Program-made: the position numbers and the translations under genes
The notes under the pieces: generated by a model
Databases searched by the model: none
What the model was told of the DNA's origin: nothing
Seen by the model: only the letters and a program-made list of their open reading frames with translations
Assembly: GCF_002934365.1 (NCBI RefSeq)
Contig: NZ_PTIY01000002.1
Span: 186,001 to 250,000, forward strand
Direction of reading: 5' to 3'
Origin: Methylobacter tundripaludum
Lineage (GTDB): Bacteria > Pseudomonadota > Gammaproteobacteria > Methylococcales > Methylomonadaceae
DNA: 64,000 nucleotides
Shown here: one piece after another, positions 40,873-50,757 of the stretch
How the letters are laid out: each line of letters starts with the position of its first letter
How positions within the stretch are numbered: the first letter of the stretch is position 1

Positions 40873-41349
40873 ATGAATAAAGTACCGCTCACCGTCAAAG
40901 GTGCGGAAAAATTACGTGCAGAATTGGAAGAGTTAAAGTCGGTTGTGCGTCCGCGTATCATAGCGTCGATTGCCACTGCACGAGAGCACGGTGATTTGAA
41001 AGAAAACGCCGAATATCATGCCGCGAAAGAGCAGCAAAGCTTTACCGAGGGACGTATTTCCGAGATTGAGGGCAAACTTTCCAATGCGCAAATTATTGAC
41101 GTTACCAAGGTTGATGCCAATGGAAAGGTCGTGTTTGGCGCTACAGTAGAAATAGAGGATATTGAATCCGAGAGAAAGGTGACGTACCAGATTGTTGGAG
41201 AAGATGAGGCCAATATCAAGGAAGGGCGTATTTCAATCGGCTCGCCGATTGCCAGAGCTTTAATCGGTAAAGAAGTTGAAGATGTTGTGACGGTTAAGAC
41301 GCCGGGCGGCGATGTCGACTACGAAATTCTTTCGATTCAGTATATTTGA
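40873..41349 (+). CDS. greA: Transcription elongation factor GreA
   Basis: GreA rescues backtracked RNA polymerase by stimulating transcript cleavage through the secondary channel. The 158 residues show the N-terminal coiled-coil hairpin with the acidic tip ([20 protein letters not shown], with the Asp-Glu pair) and the C-terminal FKBP-like domain ([25 protein letters not shown] and [18 protein letters not shown]). GGAG precedes the ATG by eight bases. The carB-greA-yhbY-rlmE-ftsH order is typical of gammaproteobacteria. Confidence 0.97.
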   Translation: MNKVPLTVKGAEKLRAELEELKSVVRPRIIASIATAREHGDLKENAEYHAAKEQQSFTEGRISEIEGKLSNAQIIDVTKVDANGKVVFGATVEIEDIESERKVTYQIVGEDEANIKEGRISIGSPIARALIGKEVEDVVTVKTPGGDVDYEILSIQYI

Positions 41350-41420
41350 GGTTCAAGGTTCAAGGTTCAAGGTTCAAGAGGAGAAGGCCTTGTATCTTTC
41401 TCCTTGAACCTTGCGCCTAA
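41350..41420. repeat. Tandem GTTCAAG heptamer hairpin between greA and yhbY
   Basis: Directly after the greA stop, GTTCAAG occurs four times in perfect tandem (41351-41378). GGAGAAGG follows, and the right arm TTCTCCTTGAACC at about 41398-41410 is complementary. It lies between convergent greA and yhbY, so it may serve as a shared transcript end. Unit length is again seven bases. Confidence 0.65.
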
Positions 41421-41421
41421 C

Positions 41422-41688
41422 TTATTTATCAGGGTTTAGTCTGTAAATAACTGCAATTTGTCCGATACTTTGGATAAGCTCGGCTCCGGTGTCAGTGCAG
41501 ATTTTTTCGCTGATTAGTTTGCGATCTTCCCTTTCAGCGCGTATTCGCACTTTAATCAGTTCGTGGCTGTCAAGCGCCAATTCAATCTCTGCCAGCACGG
41601 CCGCCGTAAGTCCTGATTGACCAATCATAATGACGGGCTTTAAGCTGTGCGCTTGGGCTCGAAGTTTTTTCTTGTCTGCAGAGTTCAC
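41422..41688 (-). CDS. yhbY: Ribosome-assembly RNA-binding protein YhbY
   Basis: This small CRM-domain protein is associated with the 50S precursor. The 88 residues start at GTG 41688, preceded by AGGA seven bases upstream. They contain the CRM signature: LRAQAHSLKPVIMIGQSGLT (about 9-28), where GQSG corresponds to the conserved GxxG loop, and AEIELALDSHELIKVRI. It is transcribed divergently from rlmE, with only about 48 bases between the starts, the usual arrangement. Confidence 0.93.
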   Translation of the reverse strand: MNSADKKKLRAQAHSLKPVIMIGQSGLTAAVLAEIELALDSHELIKVRIRAEREDRKLISEKICTDTGAELIQSIGQIAVIYRLNPDK

Positions 41689-41736
41689 TCTTTATTCCTA
41701 AATCAAAAGCCTGAATTTTACACTAAAAATATAATT

Positions 41737-42354
41737 ATGGGACGAAGTAAAAGCAGTAGTCGCTGGATGCAGGAGCATTTCGCCGACGAATACGTCAAAA
41801 TGGCGCAAGCACAGGGCTATCGTTCGCGTGCGGTTTTTAAATTGAAGGAAATTCAGGATAAAGACCAGTTGATTAAGCCGGGGATGAATATTATCGATTT
41901 GGGCGCTGCCCCGGGTGGATGGTCGCAGTTTGCGCGGCCGATTGTCGGTAAAAAAAACAAGATTATTGCGTTGGATATTTTACCGATGGAGCCGCTTGAG
42001 GGTGTCGATTTTATACAGGGCGATTTTCGTGAACAAGCCGTTCTGGATCAATTGTATGCTGTTCTGGATGGTGTGCCGGTTAATCTGGTGATGTCGGATA
42101 TGGCGCCGAATATGAGTGGCAATAAGGGGGTAGATCAGCCCAGCGCTATTTATTTGGGGGAGTTGGCTTTAGAAACGGCCAAGACTGTATTGACTAAAGA
42201 CGGTGTTTTTCTGGTGAAGTTATTTCACGGTGCCGGCTTTGAGGCGTTTTTTAAGGAGGTTCAACAATCCTTTGCCAAAGTGGCGATCAGAAAGCCGAAA
42301 GCGTCAAGGCCTCGAAGTAATGAAGTTTATATTTTAGCTAAAGGCTTTAAATAG
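41737..42354 (+). CDS. rlmE: 23S rRNA 2'-O-ribose methyltransferase
   Basis: It methylates the 2'-O of U2552 in 23S rRNA of the 50S subunit (also called RrmJ/FtsJ). The start at 41737 gives 205 residues beginning MGRSKSSSRWMQEHFADEYV, as in E. coli; the upstream extension overlaps yhbY and is non-homologous. The SAM motif is IIDLGAAPGGWSQ at about 52-64. The catalytic K-D-K-E set is visible as RAVFKLKEI, MSDMAPNMSG, FLVKLFHG and the final EVY. ftsH follows after 150 bases. Confidence 0.96.
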   Translation: MGRSKSSSRWMQEHFADEYVKMAQAQGYRSRAVFKLKEIQDKDQLIKPGMNIIDLGAAPGGWSQFARPIVGKKNKIIALDILPMEPLEGVDFIQGDFREQAVLDQLYAVLDGVPVNLVMSDMAPNMSGNKGVDQPSAIYLGELALETAKTVLTKDGVFLVKLFHGAGFEAFFKEVQQSFAKVAIRKPKASRPRSNEVYILAKGFK

Positions 42355-42504
42355 TCTTTTGTAGCACTATTATATGTAGAACAGTGTAAGCTAGGTATTA
42401 TCTGCTGGTGAATGCCAGATAAATAACGACAGTCAGGAAAGTTAACTCCTGATATAATTACTCAGTTTTTAAATCGAGAGCCGATCAGGCCCAGGATGTG
42501 TAAA

Positions 42505-44436
42505 TTGAACGATATGATAAAAAATATAATCCTATGGGTCGTCATTGCAGTTGTATTGATGTCCGTTTTTAATAATTTTGGCCCGCAAAATGACCGGTCT
42601 GATTCGTCGATGTCGTATTCGCAATTTATCGAGTCGGTCAAAGCGGGCCAGGTTCAGCAGGTGATGATTGAAGACAATATCATCAAAGGAAAGATGCAGG
42701 GCGGGCAGATATTTAAGACTTACGCACCATCGGATCCGCATATGGTCGATGATTTGCTGGCGAACGGCGTTGAAATCAAGGCCGTTCCGCCCGAGCAGCC
42801 TTCTATGCTGATGCAGTTGCTGGTTTCTTTTGGACCAATGTTATTGCTGATTGCGGTTTGGGTTTTCTTCATGCGGCAAATGCAGGGCGGCGCTGGTGGC
42901 GGTCGCGGCGCAATGAATTTCGGTAAAAGCAAAGCCCGCATGCTTGAAGAAGATCAGATCAAAGTGACTTTTGCTGATGTAGCCGGTTGTGATGAAGCTA
43001 AGGAAGAAGTTGTCGAGATGGTCGATTTCCTTAAGGATCCGGCGAAATACCAAAAGCTGGGCGGTAAAATTCCTCGCGGCGCGTTGATGATCGGCCCTCC
43101 GGGAACAGGAAAAACCTTGTTGGCCAGGGCTATCGCCGGCGAAGCGAAAGTGCCGTTTTTTACAATTTCCGGCTCGGATTTTGTTGAAATGTTTGTCGGT
43201 GTCGGTGCATCCCGTGTACGCGACATGTTTGAGCAAGCCAAAAAACATGCGCCCTGCATCATTTTTATTGATGAGATCGATGCCGTCGGTCGCCAGCGCG
43301 GAGCCGGTTTGGGTGGCGGTAATGACGAGCGCGAACAAACGTTAAACCAATTGCTGGTTGAAATGGATGGTTTCGAGGGCAATGAGGGCATTATCGTCAT
43401 TGCGGCAACAAACCGTCCCGATGTACTGGATAAAGCGTTATTGCGTCCGGGCCGGTTTGACCGTCAGGTAACGGTAGGTTTGCCGGATGTCAGGGGGCGT
43501 GAGCAGATTCTTAATGTACATGTCAAAAAAGTGCCGATTGCTGACGATGTTGAGGTTAAATATATTGCGCAAGGTACACCGGGTTTTTCCGGGGCTGATT
43601 TGGCTAATTTGATCAATGAAGCCGCTTTATTCGCCGCCAGAATGAATAAGCGGGTGGTCAATATGGCCGATCTGGAAAAAGCCAAGGATAAATTGATCAT
43701 GGGCGTTGAAAGAACGTCTATGGTCATGAATGAGAAAGAAAAGAAAATGACCGCTTATCATGAAGCGGGGCATGCCATAGTCGGCAGATTGGTTCCTGAA
43801 CATGATCCAGTCTACAAGGTTAGTATTATGCCTAGGGGTCGTGCGTTGGGTATTACCATGTTTCTGCCTGAACGGGATCAGTACAGTGCCAGCAAGCAAA
43901 AATTGGACAGTATGATTTCCAGTTTGTATGGCGGTCGCATCGCCGAGGAAGTGGTTTTTGGTTCTGAGCAGGTGAGCACCGGCGCGTCGAACGATATTGA
44001 ACGGGCTACTGAATTGGCTCGAAATATGGTGACTAAGTGGGGCTTTTCTCAGCGTTTGGGGCCGTTGTCATATAGTGAAGAAGAAGGCGAAGTCTTTTTG
44101 GGGCGGTCGGTGACGCAACATAAAACGGTTGCCGAAGAAACTTCTCATACTATCGATGAAGAAATCCGTTCTTTTATTGACCGGAATTATGAGCGTGCCG
44201 AAACAATTTTGAAGGAAAATATCGATATTCTGCATGCTATGGCAGAAGCGTTAATGAAATATGAAACTATCGATAAATATCAAATTGAGGATTTGATGGC
44301 CCGCAAGCCTGTAAGAGATCCGCAGGGCTGGGATGATAAGCCCCCTTCTCATGGCGATGTCGTAGTCGATGATGTTAAGAGTAAAGACGACGCAAAAAAT
44401 GAGAAATTGTGTGGCGGAACTGCTGAGCAAAATTGA
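42505..44436 (+). CDS. ftsH: ATP-dependent zinc metalloprotease FtsH
   Basis: FtsH is a membrane-bound AAA+ protease that degrades misfolded membrane proteins and regulators. I start at a TTG (42505), giving [14 protein letters not shown], because AGGA lies eight bases upstream and the residues match the Pseudomonas start; the ATG at 42496 lies inside that AGGA. The 643 residues have two transmembrane helices (about 5-23 and 98-117) around a periplasmic domain, Walker A GPPGTGKT at about 197-204, [13 protein letters not shown], the arginine finger region RPGRFDRQ, and the zinc site HEAGH at about 417-421. HflK/HflC at 28.8-30.8 kb are its modulators. An intrinsic terminator follows. Confidence 0.96.
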   Translation: MNDMIKNIILWVVIAVVLMSVFNNFGPQNDRSDSSMSYSQFIESVKAGQVQQVMIEDNIIKGKMQGGQIFKTYAPSDPHMVDDLLANGVEIKAVPPEQPSMLMQLLVSFGPMLLLIAVWVFFMRQMQGGAGGGRGAMNFGKSKARMLEEDQIKVTFADVAGCDEAKEEVVEMVDFLKDPAKYQKLGGKIPRGALMIGPPGTGKTLLARAIAGEAKVPFFTISGSDFVEMFVGVGASRVRDMFEQAKKHAPCIIFIDEIDAVGRQRGAGLGGGNDEREQTLNQLLVEMDGFEGNEGIIVIAATNRPDVLDKALLRPGRFDRQVTVGLPDVRGREQILNVHVKKVPIADDVEVKYIAQGTPGFSGADLANLINEAALFAARMNKRVVNMADLEKAKDKLIMGVERTSMVMNEKEKKMTAYHEAGHAIVGRLVPEHDPVYKVSIMPRGRALGITMFLPERDQYSASKQKLDSMISSLYGGRIAEEVVFGSEQVSTGASNDIERATELARNMVTKWGFSQRLGPLSYSEEEGEVFLGRSVTQHKTVAEETSHTIDEEIRSFIDRNYERAETILKENIDILHAMAEALMKYETIDKYQIEDLMARKPVRDPQGWDDKPPSHGDVVVDDVKSKDDAKNEKLCGGTAEQN

Positions 44437-44456
44437 GAGCTTGAAGAGTTGACGCT

Positions 44457-44487
44457 AAAGGAGAGATGTAATGTCTCTCCTTTTTTT
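44457..44487 (+). terminator. Intrinsic terminator after ftsH
   Basis: AAAGGAGAGA at 44457-44466 pairs exactly with 44474-44483 around TGTAATG, and T continues to 44487. It lies 20 bases after the ftsH stop, so glmM needs its own promoter in the 85 bases that follow. Confidence 0.85.
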
Positions 44488-44571
44488 GTGCGCCTTATAA
44501 GTACCTGTATGGCAAGTAGGGCTTTTTAGCTTTCGCGTTTTATTTTTCATCTGTTTTTAGGTTTTAGAATT

Positions 44572-45912
44572 GTGACAAAGAAATATTTTGGGACTGATGG
44601 CATCAGGGGCCGGGTGGGCGAACATCCAATAACGGCGGATTTTTTCTTGAAATTGGGCTGGGCCGCCGGTCGCGTGTTTGCGAGCGAAGGGCATGGCTTT
44701 GTTCTTGTTGGTAAGGATACGCGTATTTCCGGGTATATGTTTGAGTCTGCGCTGGAGGCCGGTTTAACCGCTGCGGGAGTCGATACCCGCTTGTTAGGCC
44801 CGATGCCGACGCCGGGGATAGCCTATTTAACGCGTACTTTAAGGGCGCAGGCAGGTATTGTTATCAGCGCCTCTCATAATCACTATTACGACAATGGGGT
44901 CAAGTTTTTCTCGGTACAGGGAACGAAACTGCCGGATAAAATAGAGAGAAAAATAGAGCGGCATATTGATTCGCCAATGACGACGGTAGAGTCGTCAAAA
45001 TTGGGCAAGGCGAAGCGCTTGGTTGATGCCGCAGGGCGCTATATTGAGTTTTGCAAGGCCAGTGTGCCGACTCGGTTGGATTTTAGCGGCATGAGGATCA
45101 TAGTCGATTGCGCTCATGGAGCAACGTATCATATAGCTCCGCATGTGTTTAGCGAAGTGGGTGCGGAAGTTGTTACGATTGGGGCTGAACCGGACGGTCT
45201 TAATATAAACGATGAGTGCGGTGCAACCAAGCCCGAGAAGCTTGCGGCAACGGTTTTAGCTTACCGTGCAGATTTTGGTATTGCTCTGGACGGTGATGGT
45301 GATCGATTGGTCATGGTCGATCATAAGGGTGAAATTGTTGATGGTGACGAGCTTATTTATATTATTGCCAAAGCACGATTAGATGAGGGGCTAATGTCCG
45401 GGCCTGTCGTAGGTACGCTAATGACAAACCTGGGTATGGAGCATGGCTTGAAGAAGCTGGGAATCGATCTGCTAAGGGCGAATGTGGGGGATCGGTACGT
45501 CATGGAAATGTTGGCGGAGCATAAGGGGATTTTAGGCGGCGAAAATTCCGGGCATATCATTTGTCTGGATAAGACAACAACGGGCGATGGCATTATTGCT
45601 GCTTTACAGATTATGGCGGAAATGCAAAGTAGCGGTAAAAATTTACATGAATTGAAATCCGGCATGGAGAAATATCCGCAAGTCCTGGTAAACGTAAAGA
45701 CTAACAAGAAAATAAATCCGGCTGAAGATGAGGGAATACAAAAATCGGTGAAAGCGGTCGAGAAGAAACTCGGAGATACTGGGCGCGTGTTGCTTAGGGC
45801 TTCGGGAACAGAGCCGTTAATTCGCATAATGGTGGAAGGACGGCAGGAAGACTCGGTTAAAAATTACGCCCATCAAATAGCAGAGGACGTTAAGAAAGCA
45901 ATGGGAGCTTGA
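44572..45912 (+). CDS. glmM: Phosphoglucosamine mutase
   Basis: It converts glucosamine-6-phosphate to glucosamine-1-phosphate for UDP-GlcNAc, cell-wall and LPS synthesis. The 446 residues start at GTG (44572), giving [19 protein letters not shown]. The phosphoserine loop [12 protein letters not shown] lies at about 98-109, metal-binding ALDGDGDR at about 239-246, sugar-binding GGENSGH and the C-terminal phosphate loop [15 protein letters not shown]. In E. coli and many relatives folP sits between ftsH and glmM; here it is absent. Confidence 0.97.
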   Translation: MTKKYFGTDGIRGRVGEHPITADFFLKLGWAAGRVFASEGHGFVLVGKDTRISGYMFESALEAGLTAAGVDTRLLGPMPTPGIAYLTRTLRAQAGIVISASHNHYYDNGVKFFSVQGTKLPDKIERKIERHIDSPMTTVESSKLGKAKRLVDAAGRYIEFCKASVPTRLDFSGMRIIVDCAHGATYHIAPHVFSEVGAEVVTIGAEPDGLNINDECGATKPEKLAATVLAYRADFGIALDGDGDRLVMVDHKGEIVDGDELIYIIAKARLDEGLMSGPVVGTLMTNLGMEHGLKKLGIDLLRANVGDRYVMEMLAEHKGILGGENSGHIICLDKTTTGDGIIAALQIMAEMQSSGKNLHELKSGMEKYPQVLVNVKTNKKINPAEDEGIQKSVKAVEKKLGDTGRVLLRASGTEPLIRIMVEGRQEDSVKNYAHQIAEDVKKAMGA

Positions 45913-45967
45913 ATTGGGGGCTATTAATATATATCATAAGCGGTTTGATTCTATGTGAGGAGTGGTG

Positions 45968-46714
45968 ATGCGTCGGTCTCTAGTTATGGGAAATTGGAAG
46001 ATGAATGGAACTCTTGCCAGTGCTGAGTTGCTTGTAAAAGGTATTGTTGCCGGGTTAGGGGAGAATAGTGCGGATATCGCAGTGTGCGTTCCTTATGTGC
46101 ATGTGCCTAAGATAAGTGAATTGGTTAAGGGTACCGCATTGGCATTGGGCGCGCAAAACGTTGCCGATAAACCTTCGGGCGCGTTTACCGGAGAGATTTC
46201 GGCGGCGATGCTAAGTGAATTCAATTGCAAATACGCTCTGGTAGGACACTCAGAAAGACGCAGTTATTACGGTGATACAAACGAGTCGGTAGCTGCGCGT
46301 TTTTGTCAGGCGCAAGAGCAAAACATTATTCCTGTTCTGTGCGTAGGCGAAACGCTGGAACAACGCGAACAAGATCAAACCTTTGCGGTAATCGATGCTC
46401 AACTTGATGCGGTTATTAGCTTGGCGGGTATAGCGGCTTTTGGTGCGGCAGTGATCGCCTACGAGCCTGTTTGGGCAATAGGAACAGGAAAAACGGCTAC
46501 TGATGAACAGGCTCAAGAAGTTCATCAGTACATAAGAAAGTATATTGCCGCCAAAGATCAGGCTATTGCGGATCAAATACAAATTTTGTATGGCGGCAGT
46601 GCAAAACCGGATAACGCAAAAGGCTTGTTTGCTATGCCGGATATTGATGGCGGTTTAATTGGCGGGGCTTCGTTGGATGCGGAATCCTTTTTAAAGATTT
46701 ATCATTCAATCTAG
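45968..46714 (+). CDS. tpiA: Triosephosphate isomerase
   Basis: It interconverts dihydroxyacetone phosphate and glyceraldehyde-3-phosphate in glycolysis and gluconeogenesis. The ATG at 45968 is preceded by GAGGAG at a spacing of five, giving 248 residues; an in-frame GTG at 45962 overlaps that site. The catalytic residues are in NWKMNG (Lys), VGHSERR (His) and AYEPVWAIGTGKTA (Glu plus the mobile loop), and the phosphate-binding ILYGGSAKPDN and GGLIGGASL close the barrel. secG starts seven bases later, so they are cotranscribed. Confidence 0.97.
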   Translation: MRRSLVMGNWKMNGTLASAELLVKGIVAGLGENSADIAVCVPYVHVPKISELVKGTALALGAQNVADKPSGAFTGEISAAMLSEFNCKYALVGHSERRSYYGDTNESVAARFCQAQEQNIIPVLCVGETLEQREQDQTFAVIDAQLDAVISLAGIAAFGAAVIAYEPVWAIGTGKTATDEQAQEVHQYIRKYIAAKDQAIADQIQILYGGSAKPDNAKGLFAMPDIDGGLIGGASLDAESFLKIYHSI

Positions 46715-46721
46715 ATTTATT

Positions 46722-47126
46722 ATGTATCAGGTAATTATTGTTGTTCATGTGCTGTTGGGTTTAGGTGTTGTTGGACTGATATTAATGCAACAAGGTAAGG
46801 GAGCTGATGCGGGTGCTGCTTTTGGTACGGGGTCTTCAGGTTCTGTTTTTGGCGCTCAGGGTGCGGCATCCTTTTTATCTCGAGCTACGGCAATTCTGGC
46901 AACTTTGTTTTTTATGACCAGTTTAGGTCTGGCAGTATTGAATGGTAAGCAGGGTGCAGCTTATGATTTAATGAATGCGCCTAAAGTTGATCAGGATGCG
47001 CTTGGTATTCCTGATGTGAGTGGGGTAAAAGGTGCTGCCAATACCTCTCCTGTGCCTGAACCTAAGTCCGAAGAAGTGCCTGTTGCAGCTCCCGCGGTTT
47101 CTGAACAAGCAGCTGAGAAAAAGTAA
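46722..47126 (+). CDS. secG: Preprotein translocase subunit SecG
   Basis: It is the small membrane subunit of the SecYEG channel. The 134 residues have two transmembrane helices (about 1-20, YQVIIVVHVLLGLGVVGLIL; about 51-70, LSRATAILATLFFMTSLGLA) joined by the SecG-specific QQGKGADAGAAFGTGSSGSVFG loop (in two parts). A longer proline/alanine/glutamate tail, VPEPKSEEVPVAAPAVSEQA, follows, as is common in proteobacteria. The tRNA-Leu downstream is the usual neighbour. Confidence 0.93.
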   Translation: MYQVIIVVHVLLGLGVVGLILMQQGKGADAGAAFGTGSSGSVFGAQGAASFLSRATAILATLFFMTSLGLAVLNGKQGAAYDLMNAPKVDQDALGIPDVSGVKGAANTSPVPEPKSEEVPVAAPAVSEQAAEKK

Positions 47127-47213
47127 CAAATACTGTTTATCGTGTAAGTAAATATTAAATAAAGAATAATTAAAACAGTGTGCATTGAATAGTATCTTTA
47201 CGATCATGTTTTA

Positions 47214-47298
47214 GCCGATGTGGTGAAATTGGTAGACACGCCATCTTGAGGGGGTGGTAACGAAAGTTGTGCCGGTTCAAATCCGGCCATCGGCACCA
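47214..47298 (+). tRNA. tRNA-Leu (anticodon GAG)
   Basis: The 85-base cloverleaf has acceptor arms GCCGATG (47214-47220) and CATCGGC (47288-47294), discriminator A and an encoded CCA end. The anticodon loop TTGAGGG gives GAG, reading CUU/CUC leucine codons. The long variable arm (AAC-GAAA-GTT) marks a class II tRNA, and the T arm GCCGG-TTCAAAT-CCGGC is regular. It follows secG, as in many gammaproteobacteria. A terminator starts six bases after the CCA. Confidence 0.97.
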
Positions 47299-47303
47299 AA
47301 TAT

Positions 47304-47340
47304 ACCCTGCTAGGGATTTTCTCTAGTGGGGTGTTTTTTT
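47304..47340 (+). terminator. Intrinsic terminator after tRNA-Leu
   Basis: ACCC...CTAG on the left pairs with CTAG...GGGT on the right around GGATTTTCT, followed by seven T. It ends the secG/tRNA transcript and isolates the chemosensory cluster downstream. Confidence 0.8.
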
Positions 47341-47487
47341 GTTTGTTACAATGAAAATGAATAAATTAAGTTTCGATGTTGAGAAGTGCGATACAGAAAA
47401 AAATTAGACTATACTTGACCAGACGTAGGCGCTGTAATATTCGCACAGGTTTTTGCTTTGAAAATTTAGAGATTAATGGAGAAAACA

Positions 47488-47850
47488 ATGGCAAGTATTC
47501 TTGCAGTTGACGATTCAGCTTCAATGAGAAAAATGGTTTCATTTACTTTAAGAGCTGCTGGGTACGATGTCGAAGAAGCTGTGGATGGAGTTGATGCTTT
47601 AGAAAAAGCCCAGGCTAGAAAGTTTGATTGTGTGGTAACTGATGTCAATATGCCAAACAAAGACGGAATCACTTTAATTAGAGATCTGCGCGCACTCCCG
47701 GATTATAAATTTATTCCCATGCTGATGCTGACAACTGAATCTGGGATCGAAAAAAAGCAAGAAGGTAAAGCTGCCGGGGCAACAGGGTGGATGGTTAAGC
47801 CTTTTAATCCTGATCAATTATTAAAAACATTACTGAAAGTTTTAGGGTAG
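47488..47850 (+). CDS. cheY: CheY-like response regulator
   Basis: This 120-residue single receiver domain has the acidic pair VDDS (Asp8-Asp9), phospho-acceptor Asp52 in VVTDVNMPNKDG, the switch threonine in MLTTES and the conserved lysine in MVKPFNPDQL. The ATG at 47488 is chosen because GGAG lies seven bases upstream, created within the four codons of an earlier ATG. It heads the chemosensory cluster, like cheY2 in the P. aeruginosa che2 cluster. A TTGACC at 47415-47420 could be a -35 box, but the -10 is weak. No flagellar gene is nearby, so the output is not necessarily the flagellar motor. Confidence 0.9.
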   Translation: MASILAVDDSASMRKMVSFTLRAAGYDVEEAVDGVDALEKAQARKFDCVVTDVNMPNKDGITLIRDLRALPDYKFIPMLMLTTESGIEKKQEGKAAGATGWMVKPFNPDQLLKTLLKVLG

Positions 47851-48046
47851 TTGATACGCTATCGTGCCTAAGTGTGTTAGGTGCATGCAGGGCAGTTTAT
47901 GTCTCAATACGCCCAGTTGGAAAAGCTTTATTTGAAATGTTTAGATAAATGATTTAAGTATTTATCCAGACGAGGATCAATAAAGAAAGTGTTTTGGGTT
48001 ATTGTTAATCTTATTTAAATGAATTTAGGCGCACACAGGTAAGTCT

Positions 48047-50161
48047 ATGTCTATTGATATGTCACAATTCCATCAGGTCTTTTTTGAAGAATGTTTCGAA
48101 GGCCTGGAAGCAATGGAATCAGGATTGTTAACTCTCGATATGGGAGATATTGATTCGGAAATAATCAATACCATTTTCAGGGGGGCGCATTCGATCAAGG
48201 GTGGCAGTGGAACTTTTGGTTTTACCGTAGTTGCTGAATACACCCATATTATGGAAACCTTGCTTGATGAAATGCGAGATGGGCGTAGGAAAGTAACCCA
48301 GCCGGCAGTAGATGTTTTACTTGGATCTGTTGATTGCCTCAGAGAGATGCTGACTGCGATACAGAATGAACAGGACGTTAATAACGCTAGCGTAGCCAAG
48401 CATAAAAAAGCGTTGGAAGTTGTTCTTAACGGCGGTTCTATGACAGAAGAATCGGCCCCCATTCCTGTTGGGCAGGAATTAGCGAAAGAATCTGTTGCCG
48501 TCAACATCGTCCCTGATATTGCGGAAGAAGAATCCGTTGAATTAGAAGAGCAGGGCTGGAAAATAGCTTTTTGCCCCTATTTGGATTTGCTTAAAACCGG
48601 CAATGATCCTGTAAGACTGTTTCGAGAGCTGAATGAGCTAGGTGAATTAACAACTATTGCTAATATTCAGGATATTCCAGGTTTTTATGAGTTAGATCCA
48701 GAGGAATGTAATATTTCTTGGGATTTAAAAGTTGTCGGAGATATTTCGGGCGATGAAATCAAGGAAATATTTAATTGGGTTGAAGGCGATTGTGAAATGG
48801 AGATTGAGCCGCTTGCTAAAACCAAAATCGTAAAATCCGCTCCTGCTGTACAAGAATCCCATCCTGAACCTGCCGTAACCATATCCAATAATCCCGTTCC
48901 TAAGCCCGTTGAGGTCAAATCTAAGCCAGTTCAAGAGGCCAAAAAACCGGAAGTTCAGGATAATGACAATGAAGCGGCAAAAACCACAGCAAAAGCCAGC
49001 TCAATTCGGGTGGATACCGATAAAATCGATACTTTGATCAATATGGTTGGTGAAGTTGTGATTACCCAATCAATGTTGGGTTTAGTGGGTGAAAACTTTA
49101 GTATGGATAAAGTTGGCCAACTTAAAAGAGGGCTAGCCCAGTTAGAACGCCACACTCGAGATCTACAACAAAGCGTCATGAATATTCGGATGCTGCCTAT
49201 TAGCTTCGTTTTTAGCCGCTTCCCGCGTTTAGTACATGACATCAGCAGTAAATTAGATAAGAAAATTGTGCTGAAACTTGTCGGAGAAAATACCGAAGTC
49301 GATAAAGCCGTCGTTGAGCTGATCAATGACCCGTTGGTTCATTTAATTAGAAATAGTCTGGATCACGGTATAGAAATGCCTGCTGACAGAGTCGCAGCAG
49401 GTAAGCCTGAAACAGGAACTATAGAGTTGAAGGCCTATCATCGAGGCGGTCACATCGTTATAGAAATCATCGACGATGGTCGTGGATTAAATAAAGATAA
49501 GCTGCTGGCAAAAGCCATAGAAAAAGGTTTGATTGAAGAGAATAACTTACTGACAGAAAAACAGATATTCGAATTGATCTTTATGCCTGGTTTTTCTACG
49601 GCTGAACAGCTCACCGATATTTCCGGTCGCGGTGTAGGCATGGATGTCGTAAGAAGAAACATCCAGTCATTGGGCGGTAATATAGAAATTATTTCAGAGC
49701 TGGGTAAAGGCACAACGATTGCGATCCATTTACCGCTAACCTTGGCTATTCTTGACGGCCAATCCGTTGCTGTGGGAGACGAGACTTATATTGTACCGTT
49801 AGTCTCCATTATTGAATCGATTAACATTACGGAAAGAATGTTAAACAAGGTAGCAGGTAAAGGGGAGACTTTTCGTCTGCGCAATGAATATTTACCTGTT
49901 ATCAGAATGCGAGAAATTTTTAATGTCCATTCTGGCAATCCAACGAAGTCAAAGGAGGGAGTTCTTGTGGTTGTTGAAGGACAGGGGGAGCTTTGTTGCT
50001 TACTCGTAGATGAATTATTAGGCCAACAACAGGTTGTTATTAAATCATTGGAAGCAAATTACCGGCGAGTGGAAGGCGTTTCAGGGGCAACTATTTTGGG
50101 TGACGGTTCTGTTGCGCTGATTCTTGATGTTCCAGGTTTGGTGCGTTTTTCAACTCGATAA
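48047..50161 (+). CDS. cheA: Chemotaxis histidine kinase CheA
   Basis: The 704-residue kinase of the array has an HPt domain with phospho-acceptor His48 (RGAHSIKGGSGTFGF). At about 165-260 a separate regulatory-type domain (WKIAFCPYLDLLKTGNDP onward) replaces the classical CheY-binding P2, followed by a Pro/Lys/Glu linker. A dimerisation helix pair comes next (DKIDTLINMVGEVVITQSML, about 325-345), then the kinase domain with N-box LVHLIRNSLDHGIE (about 429-442) and GRGVGMDVV (about 527-535), and a C-terminal CheW-like domain. All catalytic motifs are intact. A 196-base gap follows cheY, and cheW starts 20 bases later. Confidence 0.96.
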   Translation: MSIDMSQFHQVFFEECFEGLEAMESGLLTLDMGDIDSEIINTIFRGAHSIKGGSGTFGFTVVAEYTHIMETLLDEMRDGRRKVTQPAVDVLLGSVDCLREMLTAIQNEQDVNNASVAKHKKALEVVLNGGSMTEESAPIPVGQELAKESVAVNIVPDIAEEESVELEEQGWKIAFCPYLDLLKTGNDPVRLFRELNELGELTTIANIQDIPGFYELDPEECNISWDLKVVGDISGDEIKEIFNWVEGDCEMEIEPLAKTKIVKSAPAVQESHPEPAVTISNNPVPKPVEVKSKPVQEAKKPEVQDNDNEAAKTTAKASSIRVDTDKIDTLINMVGEVVITQSMLGLVGENFSMDKVGQLKRGLAQLERHTRDLQQSVMNIRMLPISFVFSRFPRLVHDISSKLDKKIVLKLVGENTEVDKAVVELINDPLVHLIRNSLDHGIEMPADRVAAGKPETGTIELKAYHRGGHIVIEIIDDGRGLNKDKLLAKAIEKGLIEENNLLTEKQIFELIFMPGFSTAEQLTDISGRGVGMDVVRRNIQSLGGNIEIISELGKGTTIAIHLPLTLAILDGQSVAVGDETYIVPLVSIIESINITERMLNKVAGKGETFRLRNEYLPVIRMREIFNVHSGNPTKSKEGVLVVVEGQGELCCLLVDELLGQQQVVIKSLEANYRRVEGVSGATILGDGSVALILDVPGLVRFSTR

Positions 50162-50181
50162 GATAATAGATAGAAGCAGAT

Positions 50182-50697
50182 ATGGCACAAGAAGCTGAAA
50201 ATAAAGATACTGACCAATATCACTATAGTAAAAATCTGGATAACGCAGTGCAATATCTGAGTTTTGCTTTAGGCAAGGAAGAATATGGCGTTGATATTCT
50301 TCGAGTGCAGGAAATACGAAGTTGGGAGCCCGTGTCCAGAATACCTAATGTTCCTTGTTACGAAAAAGGCGTCGTTAATCTACGCGGCTCCATTGTTCCG
50401 ATTCTGGATTTGAGAGAAAGGTTTAACTTAAGCAAAGCTGAATATACGCCATTAACAGTTGTTGTGGTGTTGCAAACCGGCGACAGCAACAAGACACGTA
50501 TAATGGGTGTTGTTGTCGATTCCGTCTCTGATGTAATTAGTGTAGATAAAACTGAAATTCAAAGTGCCCCAGACTTTGGGGCTAAGGTAAGTAATGAATT
50601 CATTAATGGACTGGTATCGGTTAATGAACGCATGGTGATGTTGCTTGATGTGGATAAGTTACTGAAACTGGAAGAGCTGGATCAGGATGAAAATTAA
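50182..50697 (+). CDS. cheW: Chemotaxis coupling protein CheW (first copy)
   Basis: This scaffold links receptors to CheA. The 171 residues have a charged N-terminal extension of about 25 residues (MAQEAENKDTDQYHYSKNLD), then a full CheW domain: QYLSFALGKEEYGVDILRVQEIRSW, in parts; VVNLRGSIVPILDLRERFNL at about 68-87; VVVDSVSDVISVDKTEIQSAP at about 112-132; and MVMLLDVDKLL near the end. A second cheW lies at 53147. The two differ mainly in the N-terminal extension, so they may have distinct partners. Confidence 0.95.
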   Translation: MAQEAENKDTDQYHYSKNLDNAVQYLSFALGKEEYGVDILRVQEIRSWEPVSRIPNVPCYEKGVVNLRGSIVPILDLRERFNLSKAEYTPLTVVVVLQTGDSNKTRIMGVVVDSVSDVISVDKTEIQSAPDFGAKVSNEFINGLVSVNERMVMLLDVDKLLKLEELDQDEN

Positions 50698-50757
50698 TGG
50701 TTTTCAAGTATCCTGGGTGGATAAATGTATTTTGCATGGTTTGAGAGGTAAGTTAGC

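Noticed and set aside
47405-47487. Strong sigma-70 promoter for cheY
   Set aside because: TTGACC is present at 47415, but no -10 box with acceptable spacing and sequence follows; left as a note in the cheY entry.
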